Shown here in pieces: positions 45,115 through 57,853 of a DNA stretch of 64,000 nucleotides. The stretch is from assembly GCA_030762935.1 (NCBI GenBank), contig CM060900.1, positions 288,403,784 to 288,467,783 of the forward strand. The letters are read 5' to 3'. Under the pieces are notes generated by a model. The model had not been told where the DNA came from, searched no databases, and worked only from the letters and a program-made list of their open reading frames with translations. Position numbers and translations under genes: made by a program. This stretch comes from Hymenopus coronatus. Taxonomy: Eukaryota; Arthropoda; Insecta; Mantodea; Hymenopodidae. Numbering within the stretch: position 1 is the stretch's first letter; each line of letters opens with the position of its first letter.

Positions 45115-45996
45115 GAAATAAAAGAGAGATTTCTGCTGGTATTTTTTCATTGCAGATGCTTGATCTGTCAGTAAACCTCTGCATCCTCTTTGGTGCTGGT
45201 CGGAGCTGTTTCTTCTTCTCTGTTTGGGTTTGAGAGTCATTTTCTTTGTTATTTATGGCTGAGATTTCTTGGTTACCTCCTGCGTTTTGTCCTTCTCCTG
45301 TGTTGATATATCTGCTAATTGTGGTGATGTGTTGTGTGCTTGTTCTCTCTCTTTCCCCCCTGTGTGGAGGTGCTGGTAACTGATGACCATTTGTGATTCT
45401 GGCATAGGCCACCCTCTCTTTGGTAATATCACCTGACAGCTGGGATGGGATATGCTGCAGATTGTGTGGTGGAGAAGGCTAGCCTGAAGTACACCTGACA
45501 TCCCCTCCATCTCGTTCCATGATCTGTGGAGTTGCAGAGAGTGCATCTTCTTGTGTCTCTGGTGCATTGCTTATTGTGATGTTGTTCTGCACATTGTGAG
45601 CACATTTGTGGGGCCTCATAGTTCCTCATCAAACATCGGAACTGGCGGCACCTCTTGCAGTGTGGGGGGGGGCCAAAAGTTGACTTATGATTTTCCACCT
45701 TAATTTTGCAGTGAAATAATTCTGCATGGATAAGTATGGCTGTTGACATCTTCAAATCCTCATTTTCTATGAGAAAGATCGGTACATGAGTATAGATTCT
45801 CTTTGAGAACAGCTTTCTGATTTTTAGTCCCAGTTTTTCTAGTTCTTGTTTTTAACTCATTTGGGTTTACATTGGGGTACAGGCCTTTTATCATAACTTT
45901 TTGCTTATGATCATTTACTGGTTAGATTATATGAAATGGCACATTATTTTGCTTTCAGAAGCCAGTGAAATCATTATAGGTTTGCAGTGTTTGAAA

Positions 45997-46058
45997 CTGA
46001 AACCCATGGTACTCTTCTCTATATGGCGGTATATAGAGAAGAGTACCATGGGTTTCAG
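45997..46058. repeat. 28-bp perfect inverted repeat inside the gag
   Basis: Arms at 45997-46024 and 46031-46058 are perfect reverse complements (left arm begins CTGAAACCCATGGTACTCTT) with a 6-base loop GGCGGT. The gag frame stays open through it. Confidence 0.95.
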
Positions 46059-46468
46059 GTTGTAGGCTGCTGGCTTGTATATTCTGCCACACTCTGTGGT
46101 AATGGAGGCTAAGCTGTGAGAACAGTAGTCCGCTACAAAGAATTTGGGTATATCTTGTCTTGCCTGCTGCATGTGGTTATTGAGTGCATTTCCTTGCCTT
46201 GATGGGGCAGCACTACTTGTGCTAGCTGCCGAGACCACCTGTGGCATTGCTGAGATGGTGTTGACCTTGTTTGCGATGTCTGTGTCTCTGGCTAGCTCCA
46301 CCTCCTCGCCTATCTGCATTGTGGAACTGCTTCATCTCCCATTGGGGTGGCTGTTGTTCTTCATTCTTGTCCTTCTCTTTACTCCTTGTGGGGTACCTAT
46401 TCACTTTTACTATCCCCCTTCTAACTTTGTGGGGATCCTCCCCCCTCCCTTTCTTTACTCGCTAGCAT

Positions 46469-46713
46469 CCTTTACAAAGGCTGCTTAGTGCACCTGTCCT
46501 GCTGCTGCCTTAATAAAGGCTGATAACAGGTTTTTCTGAACCTTGCTGCTCTGGAATAATTGGTTTTTTGTTTGTTTCTTTGTTCTTTGTTATAGTTCTT
46601 TGTTTTTAATGCCCACTAGCCACTTTTACAAAGGTTGCTTATTGAGTTCATTCCATCGCTGCCTTAATAAAGGCAGTTGTCAGGTTTGTATGAACCTAGC
46701 TGCTCTAGAATAA
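46469..46713 (-). repeat. Two tandem units in the 5' leader of the Jockey-like LINE
   Basis: Two units about 156 bases apart share TTTACAAAGGCTGCTTA / TTTACAAAGGTTGCTTA, GCTGCCTTAATAAAGGC, AACAGGTTTTTCTGAACCT / GTCAGGTTTGTATGAACCT and GCTGCTCTGGAATAATT / GCTGCTCTAGAATAATT. They lie just upstream of gag, where LINE promoter monomers are expected. Confidence 0.75.
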
Positions 46714-46849
46714 TTTCCTGAAGCCCTAATATTTAAGCCTAAATAAATAAGAAAGAAGCCCCTGGGGGATGGGGGGGCTTAAAAATAAAGACTAATAGAG
46801 GCAAATAGTGACAGAAGTAGAGAAAGAGGTAGTTAGTGAGCACTGAAAA

Positions 46850-47590
46850 ACTTGGTTATCAGAGAACTGGACCATGAGGGAGCTATGAACCAGTCTTGAA
46901 GACTGTTGGCTATGGTCTTGATAACCTATACATCTAAGCTGCTATATAGTCAGAGAAGATCAGAAAGTTCTCTCACTGGAGCTGCTCCATGTTGCCTCAT
47001 ATAGCTCTCCTAGTTGCCACTCTATTTGTATAAGAAGGCCCAAGGGATTCCTTATTGTGATTTGTCCACCTGACACCACCAATAGGAGGCACAAGAACTA
47101 TAGTGTATTTTCACAGGTCCATGCCATGGTGTAGGCAATCTTCTTGGCACGGTACTCTGGACTGCTGGTTGGTTTCCATTATTGGTCAGTGAGAGAGCCA
47201 CTGCATTACTGGTCCTCCCATGTCTGTCTGTATAATCTTGTTTTATGTTTTCCTCACTTCAGATGTTGCTGACATGTGCTCTGTTGTCAAGGTTCCGATT
47301 TTGAGGATGCCTTACTATTTCTAGGATCTCCCTAATTATCCTTATTTGCCATCTAGGTTCCTTAGCCAGTACCCTTGTTTTGTCAAATAAAGCCATGTGT
47401 TTAGTGTCCGCTGCATGTAAAATGAGAGCTGACGTTTGAGTATTGTTTTGTTTGCAGTGGTAGATATGTTCTCTTCTGCGTTCCTCCACAGTGTGGCCTG
47501 TTTCATCTATTTAAATCTTCCCATAGCTACAGGGATCTGCATATACTCCCACCACTTGCAGAGGTGGTAAAATATTTTTATTGCAAATCA
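46850..47590 (-). pseudogene. Penelope-type GIY-YIG endonuclease relic (second type)
   Basis: On the minus strand, GVYADPCSYGKI with IDETGHTVEERRREHIYHCK (47470-47560) is a GIY-YIG nuclease N-terminus of the GIYxIPCxCGKxYIGETGR type. It is followed by SALILHAADTKHMALFDKTR, VLAKEPRWQIRIIREILEIV and RHPQNRNLDN, the usual continuation. The 76-codon frame is open. The RT part is missing. The motif spacing differs from the element at 25.7-27.9 kb, so it is another Penelope-like family. Confidence 0.7.
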
Positions 47591-47599
47591 AGAACTGGT

Positions 47600-48275
47600 A
47601 TAGTTTTGGTGCCATGCTGAAAACTGGGCTGATGTTTTCTTTTCACAACAGGACTGCTTGAACAGACTACAAAATCATCGTTTTGAGATATAGCTATTTT
47701 AAGTTTTGTGCTTGCAATAAATGCCCTTTGCTACATTATTTAACAGACCTAATTGTTAAAAGATCAAAATACATTTGATTTCCTATTGTTTTGTGCCACC
47801 CTTCTTTAATCTAGGCACCCCAGTTTAATAAAAATAAAATATAACTGAAATGCTGCATATAGATACATCTCTTTGGCTCTAAGCTTTTATGTGGAGTCAC
47901 GTTCTTGTAATCCTAAACCAAAGGCAGTGCCAAAGTTATTGTTGGGTTAATAAGAATTTTATTGACTGTAAGAGGCATAACTCAAGTCACAATTAATGTT
48001 TTCTTTATTAATCACTTTTATTTGATGACATATACCTCTTTTAGGGGTGTACTCTTTTCAAGACGACATGCCATTTGCCTATATTCTGTTGTTATTATTG
48101 CAAAAAAAAAAAAAAAAAAAAAAAACTTTAACTCCAAAATCTAAAGCTTAGCAAAAATACACAAAATTATGGACGTAAAACCAACATTAAGGTATCGTTG
48201 CTAGTCAAAGTCAAATGGAGAATATTGTTCACAAAATAATGAAATTTAAAAGCATACATAAAAAGTCTGAGTTAC
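47600..48275. other. Non-coding stretch with poly(A) run
   Basis: No gene was recognised. A run of about 22 A lies at 48102-48124. Confidence 0.5.
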
Positions 48276-48279
48276 AATT

Positions 48280-49840
48280 TTTTTCTGAAACTTCCCCCAA
48301 ACTTTCTTCCCTGCTTTCTGTGACATGAGCAAGGTTTCGCATTGTAAGTCCTTCATAAATTGTGTGGTATCCTGCTGGTATTATACCTTTTGACATAAGT
48401 CAAGCAGATTTTTCTTCTTGTCTGCCAATATTCTTAATTTTTTCTCAGTTGTGATATGAACGGAATCCACTTACATTTGAGAATGACCCTGTTCAAAGAA
48501 ACACTGATTAATCTGCGGTATGTCTAAGGTACTAGCAGCATGAAGACACAGGGTAGTCATATTAACATTATGATTCTGACCTCCACACTTGTCAGAAAAC
48601 AATGAAACTTCCATTCAGTTAGCATGTTTCTGGAGGAAGGTCCTAGTGCAGGATGATATTTCTATTGAGCCTCTTTTCCCATTTGACTCATCCCACATAA
48701 AGCAATCAACTTTGTTAGAACCTACAGCAAGAACAGTAAGGTTGTAAGCTGTTGCTTATAGAAAATAACCTTGGAATTTGTTCTCGGGCAGCTGAGAACG
48801 GCCTGTGAGTCAAATTCCACAAATACATTTTCACAGGCTCTTGCTTTCACTTTTTCAGCGTACTTGATGTTCCTGGTCATTTTCTTTCTTTTTATGTGAT
48901 CATTATGCTTCAGCCTCAAAGTTTCATCATCCAGTTCTTCTTCTGAAAGATATGAATATCTGAAGCATTTGTCACACATGCCCTTTCTTGGTCTGTGAAA
49001 ACTAATATTGCACTCTGTAGTAAATATCTACCAAAGTTTCTCAGGTGTTCTTCCTTATTCTTCACATGCTGCTTGTACAAATCATACATTATTGTCAAAT
49101 TCAAATCTGCAGGTAAGCAATCATGTGTAGAGTCCTTTCTTTTGTAGTTTGAAGGGAGAGCAGGGAAACTATTGATATGATTTCTTATGATTTCCCTCAT
49201 GTTCTCTGGTCTCTTTTTACCAGATTCGTGATGTCCTCTTCAATCTTTCTCAGTTATGTTTTGTTCATTTCTTCTTCATATGGTTGATCGCACTAAAGTC
49301 TCTGAAACATCCAATGTCTTCAGAAAGAATTCCATACACACTTGGAGTTTTCATTCTCCTTAATTAAAAAGTACCTCTTGCTCTTATTCCTTTGTGATAT
49401 ACTCATTTTTGTCCTTAAACCTTGCTTGTCGTATTCTTCCACCAGGCTGTTAATATAAAGTGTTTGTAATTCAGTAGATCCAAGTTGCCAAAAGGTACGC
49501 TCAATGTTGCCTCTGTCATGTTAATTGAAACTAGCACTGCACTGTCGGATACATTTGGAGCAAGCTTTCTCTCACGCTTCTTGCATTTGTCGTGGATGTA
49601 TACGATTTTCCTAGCTGCCTATTCATTCTTCTTTTTTATTTATTTTTCATTCCTCTGGACCTGGTGTCTTCTTTCGTTTCCTTACAGGGGTAACAGTTGC
49701 TGTGTTATTTTCTCCTGAATTTTCCCACGCATTTTCGGCAAAAATAGCATCTGCTTGTTCTGAATTTCTTTCTCAGATGGTTTTCTTTTATCACGACTTG
49801 GAGAATTTCCTTCACTGCTATCTGTTGAAGAATACAATAC
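48280..49840 (-). pseudogene. Decayed DDE-like transposase of the CGGQN type
   Basis: On the minus strand an N-terminal Ser/Asp leader (STDSSEGNSPSRDKRK near 49790) is followed by SVPFGNL / FWQLGSTELQTLY, FFLKTLDVSETLVRSTI, REIIRNHINSFPALPSNYKR then YDLYKQHV. After a frameshift come GMCDKCFRYSYLSEEE, HNDHIKRKKMTRN, VFVEFDSQAVLSCP, LFSDKCGGQNHN (48572-48597) and FFEQGHSQM-stop-VDSVH (48462-48500). This series (IxxHIxSFPxxxSHYxR... FDLxxVLxxP... YSDxCGGQNxN... FLxxGHxxMxxDxxH) is a recurrent transposon-derived family of arthropod genomes whose superfamily I cannot name with certainty. Stops and frameshifts inactivate it. Confidence 0.6.
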
Positions 49841-50354
49841 AGATTTTAGGGGAGCCAGCTCTTATTATCTTAGCAAAAATTCAATTTTGCAGCTTTGACA
49901 TACCTTTTCTAAAAATATGGGGGTTTGTGGATATTAATTTTTTTACCAAATAGAATCCTTCCCCCCCCCCCCCAAGATAAATGCTGTGTCTCAGCCATAC
50001 ATTTTTCAAAACTCCAAAATTTCAAAAACCCTGTTCTAGAGATGATTATGGTTATGGTTTATTAGATAATGCACATTGAAATTTTAAATTTTCCGAAAAC
50101 AGACTAAAGAAAATGTTAACTTTCTAAAGTACTCCAGGACCATATGCCAGGTTAACTGCAACTTCCTGCATTTCATAAAATATAATTTTTTAAAATTTTA
50201 ATACCAGGATTACATTATTAATTTAAATGGCATTTAATAATACCATGTTTCATTATTATACACATCCTTAATATTATATTACACCCACAAAATCTGTGGA
50301 AGTTTACACTTTCTTTTTAAATATTTTAAGGTATAATTAAACCATTTTATTTAT

Positions 50355-50358
50355 ATAT
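50355..50358 (+). repeat. Target site duplication (left) of LTR element
   Basis: ATAT, matched by ATAT at 60362-60365. Confidence 0.75.
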
Positions 50359-51187
50359 TGTCACAACTAAAGTTGGACACGGGGGAATAGCTATTTGAGG
50401 GTGGTAAAAGGAAGGCAGATGGTAGAGCAATGATAACAATGCAAAGGGAATCCAGATAATATAAATGTATTGAGAAATAACGAACGAAAGGCAAATATAC
50501 TTTACAATAAAATAGTAAGATAAATTACAAAACAAGACAAGCGTGTCAGGCGTTTCGTGTCGAGCGAGACCTAATTCCAAATACGAAAGACAAGAATTGG
50601 TAACATAGTTAATATTCAACAAAAGGTTCTTACCTTTTAGGTTGATTAGCTCGACGAGAAGAAAGATGTGTGTCGGTGTGCCAGTGACCCGGGGTGGGGC
50701 CTCGGACGTCCCTCGGGCAGCGAGTCTGCCTCTTTCAAGTACTGAGAACCAAAAGCGCCCGGAATTCAAGATTCCAGACAATTTTATACTAGACAATTGT
50801 CTCTAGGGGGTTCTTCAGAATCTACGCCCAGGCTCTTAATAAATCCACCAATCAAAATACAGTATTTAAAAGATAAGACAGAGCTTCCTACATGACGTGC
50901 TTGGGATTAAGTCTACGAAATGTCACGTAGCTTCTGGGAAGTGGTTGAAAGCCCACACAAGCTCATAAGTTGCAAAATGTGGTAAGATGTTGCATTAATC
51001 AGAGGAAGACACATCCGGTTATAATAACAAAGAAAACCATAAATTTTCCTCTTATTCAGCCCAAGAATCCGGTTTTTAAGAAATACAGAAATTTATAAGA
51101 AAATGGAATTCTAAAACATTTACAATAATGAGACTTAAAACAAACTATAAGCTAATTAAAAAATACTCATCAATCACATACGTGACA
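50359..51187 (-). repeat. LTR, left copy (829 bp)
   Basis: It starts TGTCACAACT and ends ACGTGACA, giving 6-bp inverted ends. The right copy differs by about 13 substitutions and a 2-base indel by eye, that is about 98% identity. A minus-strand TATAAAA followed by TCTCAGTACT (initiator-like) lies mid-LTR near 50745-50792. The 149-codon frame crossing it is not a gene. Confidence 0.95.
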
Positions 51188-51204
51188 CATCTCTCTCCTC
51201 CGGA
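51188..51204 (-). other. Candidate polypurine tract
   Basis: Read on the minus strand, GGAGGAGAGAGATG ends right at the LTR with a 2-base offset before TGTCACG, as expected where plus-strand DNA synthesis is primed. Confidence 0.55.
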
Positions 51205-52654
51205 CTATCGTCGCCCTCGACGATGAACAACAAAGTTACTAGAAAACAGAGACACGCCAAGAAAACATTACATGAAGTACCAGTACGTGAAGCGTACAAA
51301 AACACAAACAAATAACATGTACGTGAAGCGTACAAAAAAAAAAAAAACTTAACAGAGTAAAAAAAAAAATATACAAATTAAAGTCATTAACAAGGAAAAA
51401 AACAAATAAACAGTAAAAAAAATTATCAGAAACAGGAAAGAAAAAAAAAAACACATAAAGGAAACACTGGGGTAAAGAAACACTGCATACAGCTTGTTGA
51501 CAAAGATCAAGTTTAAAAGTTTGGCTTGAAGAATGTTCAAGGGCCAGTAACTCTTCCATCACAAACGCACCGAAAAGTGTTTTTTGTAGATTATCGCACA
51601 CAGCAGAGAAAAAAAAAATGTTTGTCGTAAATTCAAGGCACCAAGGCTTGTAGAAGGTCAGAAAATACTGACTCAGTGGAAGTCCGGTGACATGGCAAGA
51701 GCAGGCGTTGACGTAACTAGCAAACGATCATGGCCGCCAGAGAATACATTCCATGCAGCTCAGATAAGCAAGCCACAGGTGGAGCAAGTCCGAATTTTGT
51801 CTCCAACAATAAAGATGACTCCAAGGTGTGCAAAATGCTCAATCAGCGTCAAAACGTGATATGGTGCGAACGTGGCCCAAGACGTCGAATACCAAACACT
51901 CATGCAACAGAAATCAAGCCGGATCAGACATCTGGTTGTGTAGCAATGTAGGAAACCAGGTTAAATTATAACAATAAAAAGGGAAGAAAAATTACCATGG
52001 ATAGGATAAACAAATGAATGTTCCCAAGGGGTATATGAGGGAAAGATTAAAGACAGGGTACAGGGTAAAGGGATAAAAATATTTAACATAAGAATCTAAA
52101 CAATATCAAATTAAAGGTGCTAGGCTGAATGTAGTATTTGAAAAATAATTACAAAAATGAATAAAAGGGTGTGCGTGAAACATCAGTGTAACTATACCAA
52201 AAATAAAATAAATTTTAGCCACAGCTGGCTACAGAAGCGCAAAATGTTGAAAATAAAGTGTATAAAATTATACAAAGAGATAAAAATAAAAAATAAAACA
52301 CAGGGTGTAAGAAAGAAGTATACCTCACTGATAAATTAGAGAAATAATTATACCTTGGTTACAAGGATGTTACACTCACAAATAATTACTAAGGATTAAC
52401 TAGGAAAAGAGCAGAAGGCTCAAAAGTATAAGAAAGATTAACATAAGTAAGATTGATATGCAAAAGCTAGAAAATCTTTGAAATGTATTGCTTGGTAAAA
52501 GTAAACATTGATATACAATAAAATAAAATAGAATATAAAGTGTAGTTACATAACAGAAATTTAGTTAAATAGTACAAAGATAAAGAATAAAGAAAATATT
52601 TCAAATATCATTAGGGAAAATTTCCAATACCTTTAGTGAAAATTTCCAACATTG

Positions 52655-52800
52655 CATCACCTCGGGATATAGCAACTGCGATCCACAAACTATCAGGGTG
52701 GCCATTCCCAAACAAATCGTAAACCGCACTACCAATATCAGACACATAGGGCTGGCTAATTCCACCATGCGGCACAGAAAAACACTAAGGGAATTCTGTG
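52655..52800 (-). other. Short frame of unknown meaning in the LARD interior
   Basis: A minus-strand frame of about 56 codons reads PHGGISQPYVSDIGSAVYDL then FGNGHPDSLWIAVAISRGDA. The composition looks protein-like, but no family is recognised and an overlapping frame is also open, so it may be chance. Confidence 0.25.
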
Positions 52801-53769
52801 CTTTTAAGCCATTAAGAAAACAGCTTAGGATTACAATATAGCAATATATTGTATAGGAGTAGACAGTGTCACTTGAAATATTTCACCACAGGTAAAAGAA
52901 AAAGGAAAAGTAGAAAAAGTAGATCCGCTAACTGACGTAAAGGGTATTCAAAACTTGTCAATTCACCAAAGTTTCCAAAAATTAAACTTAAAATGCCAGT
53001 CTATAACAATTGTGAGAAGAATGAAAAAAAAAAAAAAAATACAATCGTTAAAGGTTGAGTTCACATACACCTCTCACTAAGCGGGCATGATCGATATTAT
53101 GTTTAAATTCATACTTGGGGTCAAGATTGCCAATATGAGATGAAACAGCTATTACTACCCCAGGGGGAGGGGTCATCTTCAGTATACAACTCATAATACA
53201 TTAGGAACCTATAGGATTTCGCATCATAAACAACAACTTTTTGGGCGCTACTCAATAACTCATAATAATACATGTGCACATACAACAAAGGAGCTCACAG
53301 AGCTCAAAACACATCATCGGACTGTTTGTTTGATAAGGACCTCGTGGTTTGAAAACCTTTGAAAACATAAACAATCATAAGATTGTATATAGCTCATATA
53401 CCTGCACCTTCTCTTAAGGTACGAATTCTGTAGTGATTAGTAATTCCTCAGACCTCGCGGTTACTCAAGAACGACATAATCAAACTATGACCCAATAACA
53501 TAAATCTGTATAACAATTCGATATAATCACTTATTATATCTACAAGTTTAGAGAGGCTTCACAGCACATCCGCTAAACAAAAACCTTTTGGCAATCGTGA
53601 GCACCAATATCTCCATATAATAAATTCTCAACCATAAATAAATTCCAAAAGTAATAAACGGATCTCAAAAATAAGAAAAAATTAAGACATAAATGTTCGA
53701 AAGTACAAGGGTGTGCTAACCCAAAAAACACATTAAGAATAGAGCATAATGAACAGAAGGTAATTAACA

Positions 53770-53850
53770 GGGGATCGAACCAAGATACTCAACATAACAT
53801 GGCACAAACAATATAGCTAAGCAAACTAATGGCAACTGCGTAACAACTCA
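53770..53850 (-). other. tRNA-like module in the LARD (degenerate)
   Basis: On the minus strand GTTACGCAGTTGCC (D-arm end-like) and TTGGTTCGATCCCCTG (T-arm with exact B box) lie in tRNA order, with extra sequence between them. Confidence 0.35.
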
Positions 53851-54094
53851 AGAAAGTCAAATATAGGTAAGAATACAGACAGTATCCTGGAATTTCACAA
53901 TGTATCCATCGGATTCAGTAAATATGTTACAACAGAAAAACGTTTTGTACGATGCCGGTGCATGCGTAGTAACCCGAGTGCCAGTAAATTAATTACAAAA
54001 AAAAAAAAAAAAAACAATGAAAATAAGCAAAAAACTAAACTGTAAAATGATCTCAACTAGTGTGCAAAAAGACGGTGATGTTATCATAAGGCTT

Positions 54095-54165
54095 CACAAG
54101 ATATTGTGGTTAAGAGTTGAAGGTTATTAGCGGGAACGAAAAACCGCCTATCTGCTCAGCCAACG
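54095..54165 (-). other. tRNA-like module in the LARD
   Basis: On the minus strand TTGGCTGAGCAGATAGGCGG matches the Pol III A box. GCGG/CCGC pair around a short loop and CCTTCAACTCTTAACC lies where a T-arm should be. The B box is weak. Confidence 0.3.
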
Positions 54166-57100
54166 TGAACTAAATTTACAGGGAGCGACATGAAAGCTAA
54201 GAAAAACATTATTAATGCTATAAGGCAAAATTAAAAAAAAAATTATTTAAATTATCTGAAAGAAATCAAGTTATTTTTCATAAAATAAGAAAAATTGAAT
54301 AACAAGCTATACCGTACAAATGGAGTAGAATCACGGTATCAGTGGTCCTGGGGTAGTAGTGGACGGGAAATGAACCAAGGAATCATAAGTATCCCAAGGG
54401 TCCATTCACATAACCAGAGAAATAAAAGTCAGTGCACAGAGGAATTATATCTGAAACATAATCTTGCAAAAAAATACATTAATTACACAAAAAAACAATG
54501 CTAGTAGGAAGTATAAGAACAGCAATAAAACATGCTAAGTGCATTGACATGATAGGCAAGATAAGCATGACAAAAGTACAACAGTACATATGGGAAAAGA
54601 AGCACTAATAGGAATGGAACCGAAAGGATTAATTAGGGAAAGAAAATGTCCAGGGCATTAGGATCCTCTGACCCAATTCGAGTAAATCAAGGGGATTGGG
54701 GAAGGGTTGACAAAAAAACGCACACACAAAAAAAAATTCCTTCCTTATTGTTTTTCAATGTATATAATTAAAGTGAAACAAAGAAAAGAACAGAAAAGAT
54801 AAGAGTGTTATTTTAGAGTTTATGAAATTTACAAACCAACACAACCTTCAGATAGAGATCACTGAAAGCAAAACAAAGATAAACAAACTTAGAATTTCGA
54901 GGAGCCATGCGAGGAACTCGAACGAGAACGACCAGTGGATGACAAGAGCAAAATCATCAACAGGTGAGAGTAGCCAAGGATTTCAACACAAATATTGTTT
55001 ATCAAGGGATTAAGAAACCAAAGGAAAACCACTCCAGGAAGTTATTGTTAGGTAAGCACGACAAGCGAAGAGAATTCAACTAGACAATCCATCAAATTAA
55101 AACAGTGCATGCAACAAAAGAAAGACAAAAATTAAAGCATCATAGCAAGGTCGTGAGTTTAAGGACTTAAAATAATCACAAAGATTGCAAGGAGAAGCAA
55201 CCAAACATTTAGAAAAGAAGATACTGAACAATCAAGTATGAAATAACGCAATTACAAAAAATACAAAGTACTGCCAAATTAAAAATATACAATTATTACA
55301 CAAAAGGTTAACGGTATAATTAAACAAGAATAAAATAGTAGACAAAAAATGGGTGGAAAAAGAATTAAACGTCAACTGCAAGTAACGATAGTGTGATTAA
55401 TATAAGACAATCATTCTAAAAGCACAATACTCTTCAGGTGTTTAAAAGGAATTCTATACGCATGCATAACAGAAGTTGGTTAGAGTCTCTTATCATTTAG
55501 AAAAGGACAGAGAGTTCCTTTAGATTATATTATGTTTCCGGACATAGAAAGTCGGTCATAAAAAAATAGAATTCAATCAGTAGTATAAGTACTGAGTGCC
55601 GAGGTAAGACGTCTAGTGTGAACATGAAAAGTAATTTTAAACAAAGTATGTCCAAAGGCGTGTATCAATGTAAAATTTCATTAGAAAATTAAAGAAAGCC
55701 GAAATAATCGCGAAGTAGGAACGATAGAAGCTTGGGAAAGCTAAAAATGAAGTGTGAAATTTTAAATACGAGATTTAAAAATAACCAAATGAGTGATCAT
55801 GAAAATTTTCCAAAATATAAGTGTGTATAATCAGAGACAGTATCACATAAAAGAGTAAGAATTAAACAGAAGGAATACCAGATACTCTCGGTAAACGATG
55901 TCAAAATAACAAAGTAATTCATCAGCACGAGATGGATTCGAAGAAAAGCAGCAAAGGATAAGTAACAAAATATTAAAATATGATCAAAGAGAATTTAGAA
56001 AACAGTAACCACCTAGAAAATCAATGTTAGAGAAGCAAGAATGACTGGAGGAATATATTGCCATAGTGTAGAATTTCATTGGCCGTTTCTCATGAGAATT
56101 CAACGAAACTCAAAGTATTTAAATAGAGAGAGAAAAAATCAAAACTGATTTCAGATACAAGTAATGATAATTATAATCATAAAAGCAAACTCAAAGATGT
56201 TCATAATTAGAAGCAATTAAAAGTATATCTAAGTACATGTAGTGTGTATACATGTGGGTACAAGTATTAATATTCGTGTAATGTGTATAAGTGTTATTAC
56301 GAAGAGGATAGTAAAAACTATAATTTATTATAGAAAGAAACCAAAATGGAAAAAAAAGTATTTCTAATGCTCGATAAATATTTGGGAATGGACGAATATA
56401 GGGAATTGCAACAGTAATACAACTAGAAGTTAGTTAAGAGTAGCAAAAGCAGGTAACCTTATTAAAAGCGACAAGGAATGAATGAAAAGAGCATTTATTC
56501 AAAAGGAACTGATGATTAGAAAAAGATATTGAAAATGGACCAAAGTCGAAAGAACAATTAATAACGGGCATACCATGAACTAGAAAATTAAGAAGCGCTC
56601 AACGCGATGTTTTCCCAACTTAAAAATGATTAAAAAAAAAAATCAATGGATTGTACTTCAACTTTAAATAGTGTGTATAGACAGTTATTAAATGTATCTA
56701 AGTTCTCTAGTCCAAAACATAACTCATAAATTGCAACGTGTGTAAACTGAAAATAATTGCGTCTCATTATAACAGCAGGCGTACATCATACTCAAAAGTA
56801 ATGAGTGCAAATACCTTTATTTGAATGCAAATAGTCATTAACCTAATCTATGTGCATGTTATAATGACTCACATAAAATTTAAGTGTGGCAGGAAGAAAC
56901 GGAATGCAATAGAACACTAAAGCTTTATTATAACTCAAAATGATGCACAAAAATTGTAATAACACATCGAACTGTGAAAACCAGAAATAAAATAAATTAT
57001 TAAGCGGTTAATGCACTTCAACATCAATGATTTACTACGTAACATAATACTTAAGAAAAAGAGAAGTATGAATTTCATCATAAACTAATTTATAAAAGTT

Positions 57101-57485
57101 ACAAGGGGAAGAAATAAGTAATTAGCTAACCAAAGATAATGATACAAATTATAACACCTTACAGCGAAACTTCATATATATGTAAAAATTACATAGAGAA
57201 ATAATTCAAAGTCACATAGACAAATAATAACACAAAATAAATACCTTAATCACCTTTGCACCACACAGCGAGTTGAAACATAATATTTGTATGTAAGGCA
57301 AAGAAGCAGTTAAGACAGTATCTAAGCAACAGAAGAAAGATACTTCTATGAATTAATATACCATGCATGCAAACATAGTGCATTAAACAAGTGAGTAATA
57401 TAATAAAAATGTATTATGAAATAGCATATAAATACTTATCTGTATCAAAAATGTGGTCGCACCCTGGAGCAAACACCCCAGAGGT

Positions 57486-57560
57486 GGTGGGCGCTATCTC
57501 AGTAAGGGATGCCAAGGCCTGCATCCCGACACTTGACCACAACCGACATAGCAATGAATT
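57486..57560 (-). other. tRNA-like/hairpin module in the LARD
   Basis: GGGATGC (57506-57512) and GCATCCC (57521-57527) form a 7-bp stem with an 8-base loop. On the minus strand it is preceded by TGGTCAAGTGTC, close to the TGGTCGAGGCGTCGG of the module next to the right LTR. Confidence 0.4.
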
Positions 57561-57853
57561 TAAAAAGTATGTATAGAAACAAAAACTTAAACATACCATC
57601 TGACACGAACGGGACAGTTTTACCCGCATTAAATGAAATATAACATAAAACAATCGCAATAAAAGAAATCTGAACGAACAGATAACCAAATACACTATAA
57701 CATCAAAGAAATTAAAATTTTCCAATCCTTTGCTTAGGCAGAAGCCAAATTCAAAGGAAAATATAATAAGTATAGTACAAAAAGTTAAGAATTTCCGAAA
57801 AATAGAAGTCCGAATGGTTTAGGAAGACGATAGGGCGGGGGTGGGAATAGTAT

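Larger units (their letters stand above)
45101..46480 (-). pseudogene. Jockey-like LINE, 5' part: gag ORF1 with CCHC knuckles
   Basis: On the minus strand an N-terminal part (46222-46404, NRYPTRSKEKDKNEEQQPPQ) leads to an RRM-like middle (45927-46319, IPKFFVADYCSHSL and MGFSFKHCKPIMIS). The zinc region is at 45429-45755: PHCKRCRQFRCLMRN, APQMCSQCAEQHHNKQC and RRCTLCNSTDHGTRWRGC are three knuckles in Jockey gag order, the first having lost its His. The tail ends in ISLLFQ at the junction with the nested LINE. It carries a 28-bp perfect inverted repeat inside the coding region. Confidence 0.82.

Noticed and set aside
50347..50796. 149-codon frame, nearly repeated at 59539-59970
   Set aside because: It lies within the two LTRs, runs past the LTR edge into unrelated flank, and has no domain. 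The similarity is explained by the LTR duplication.
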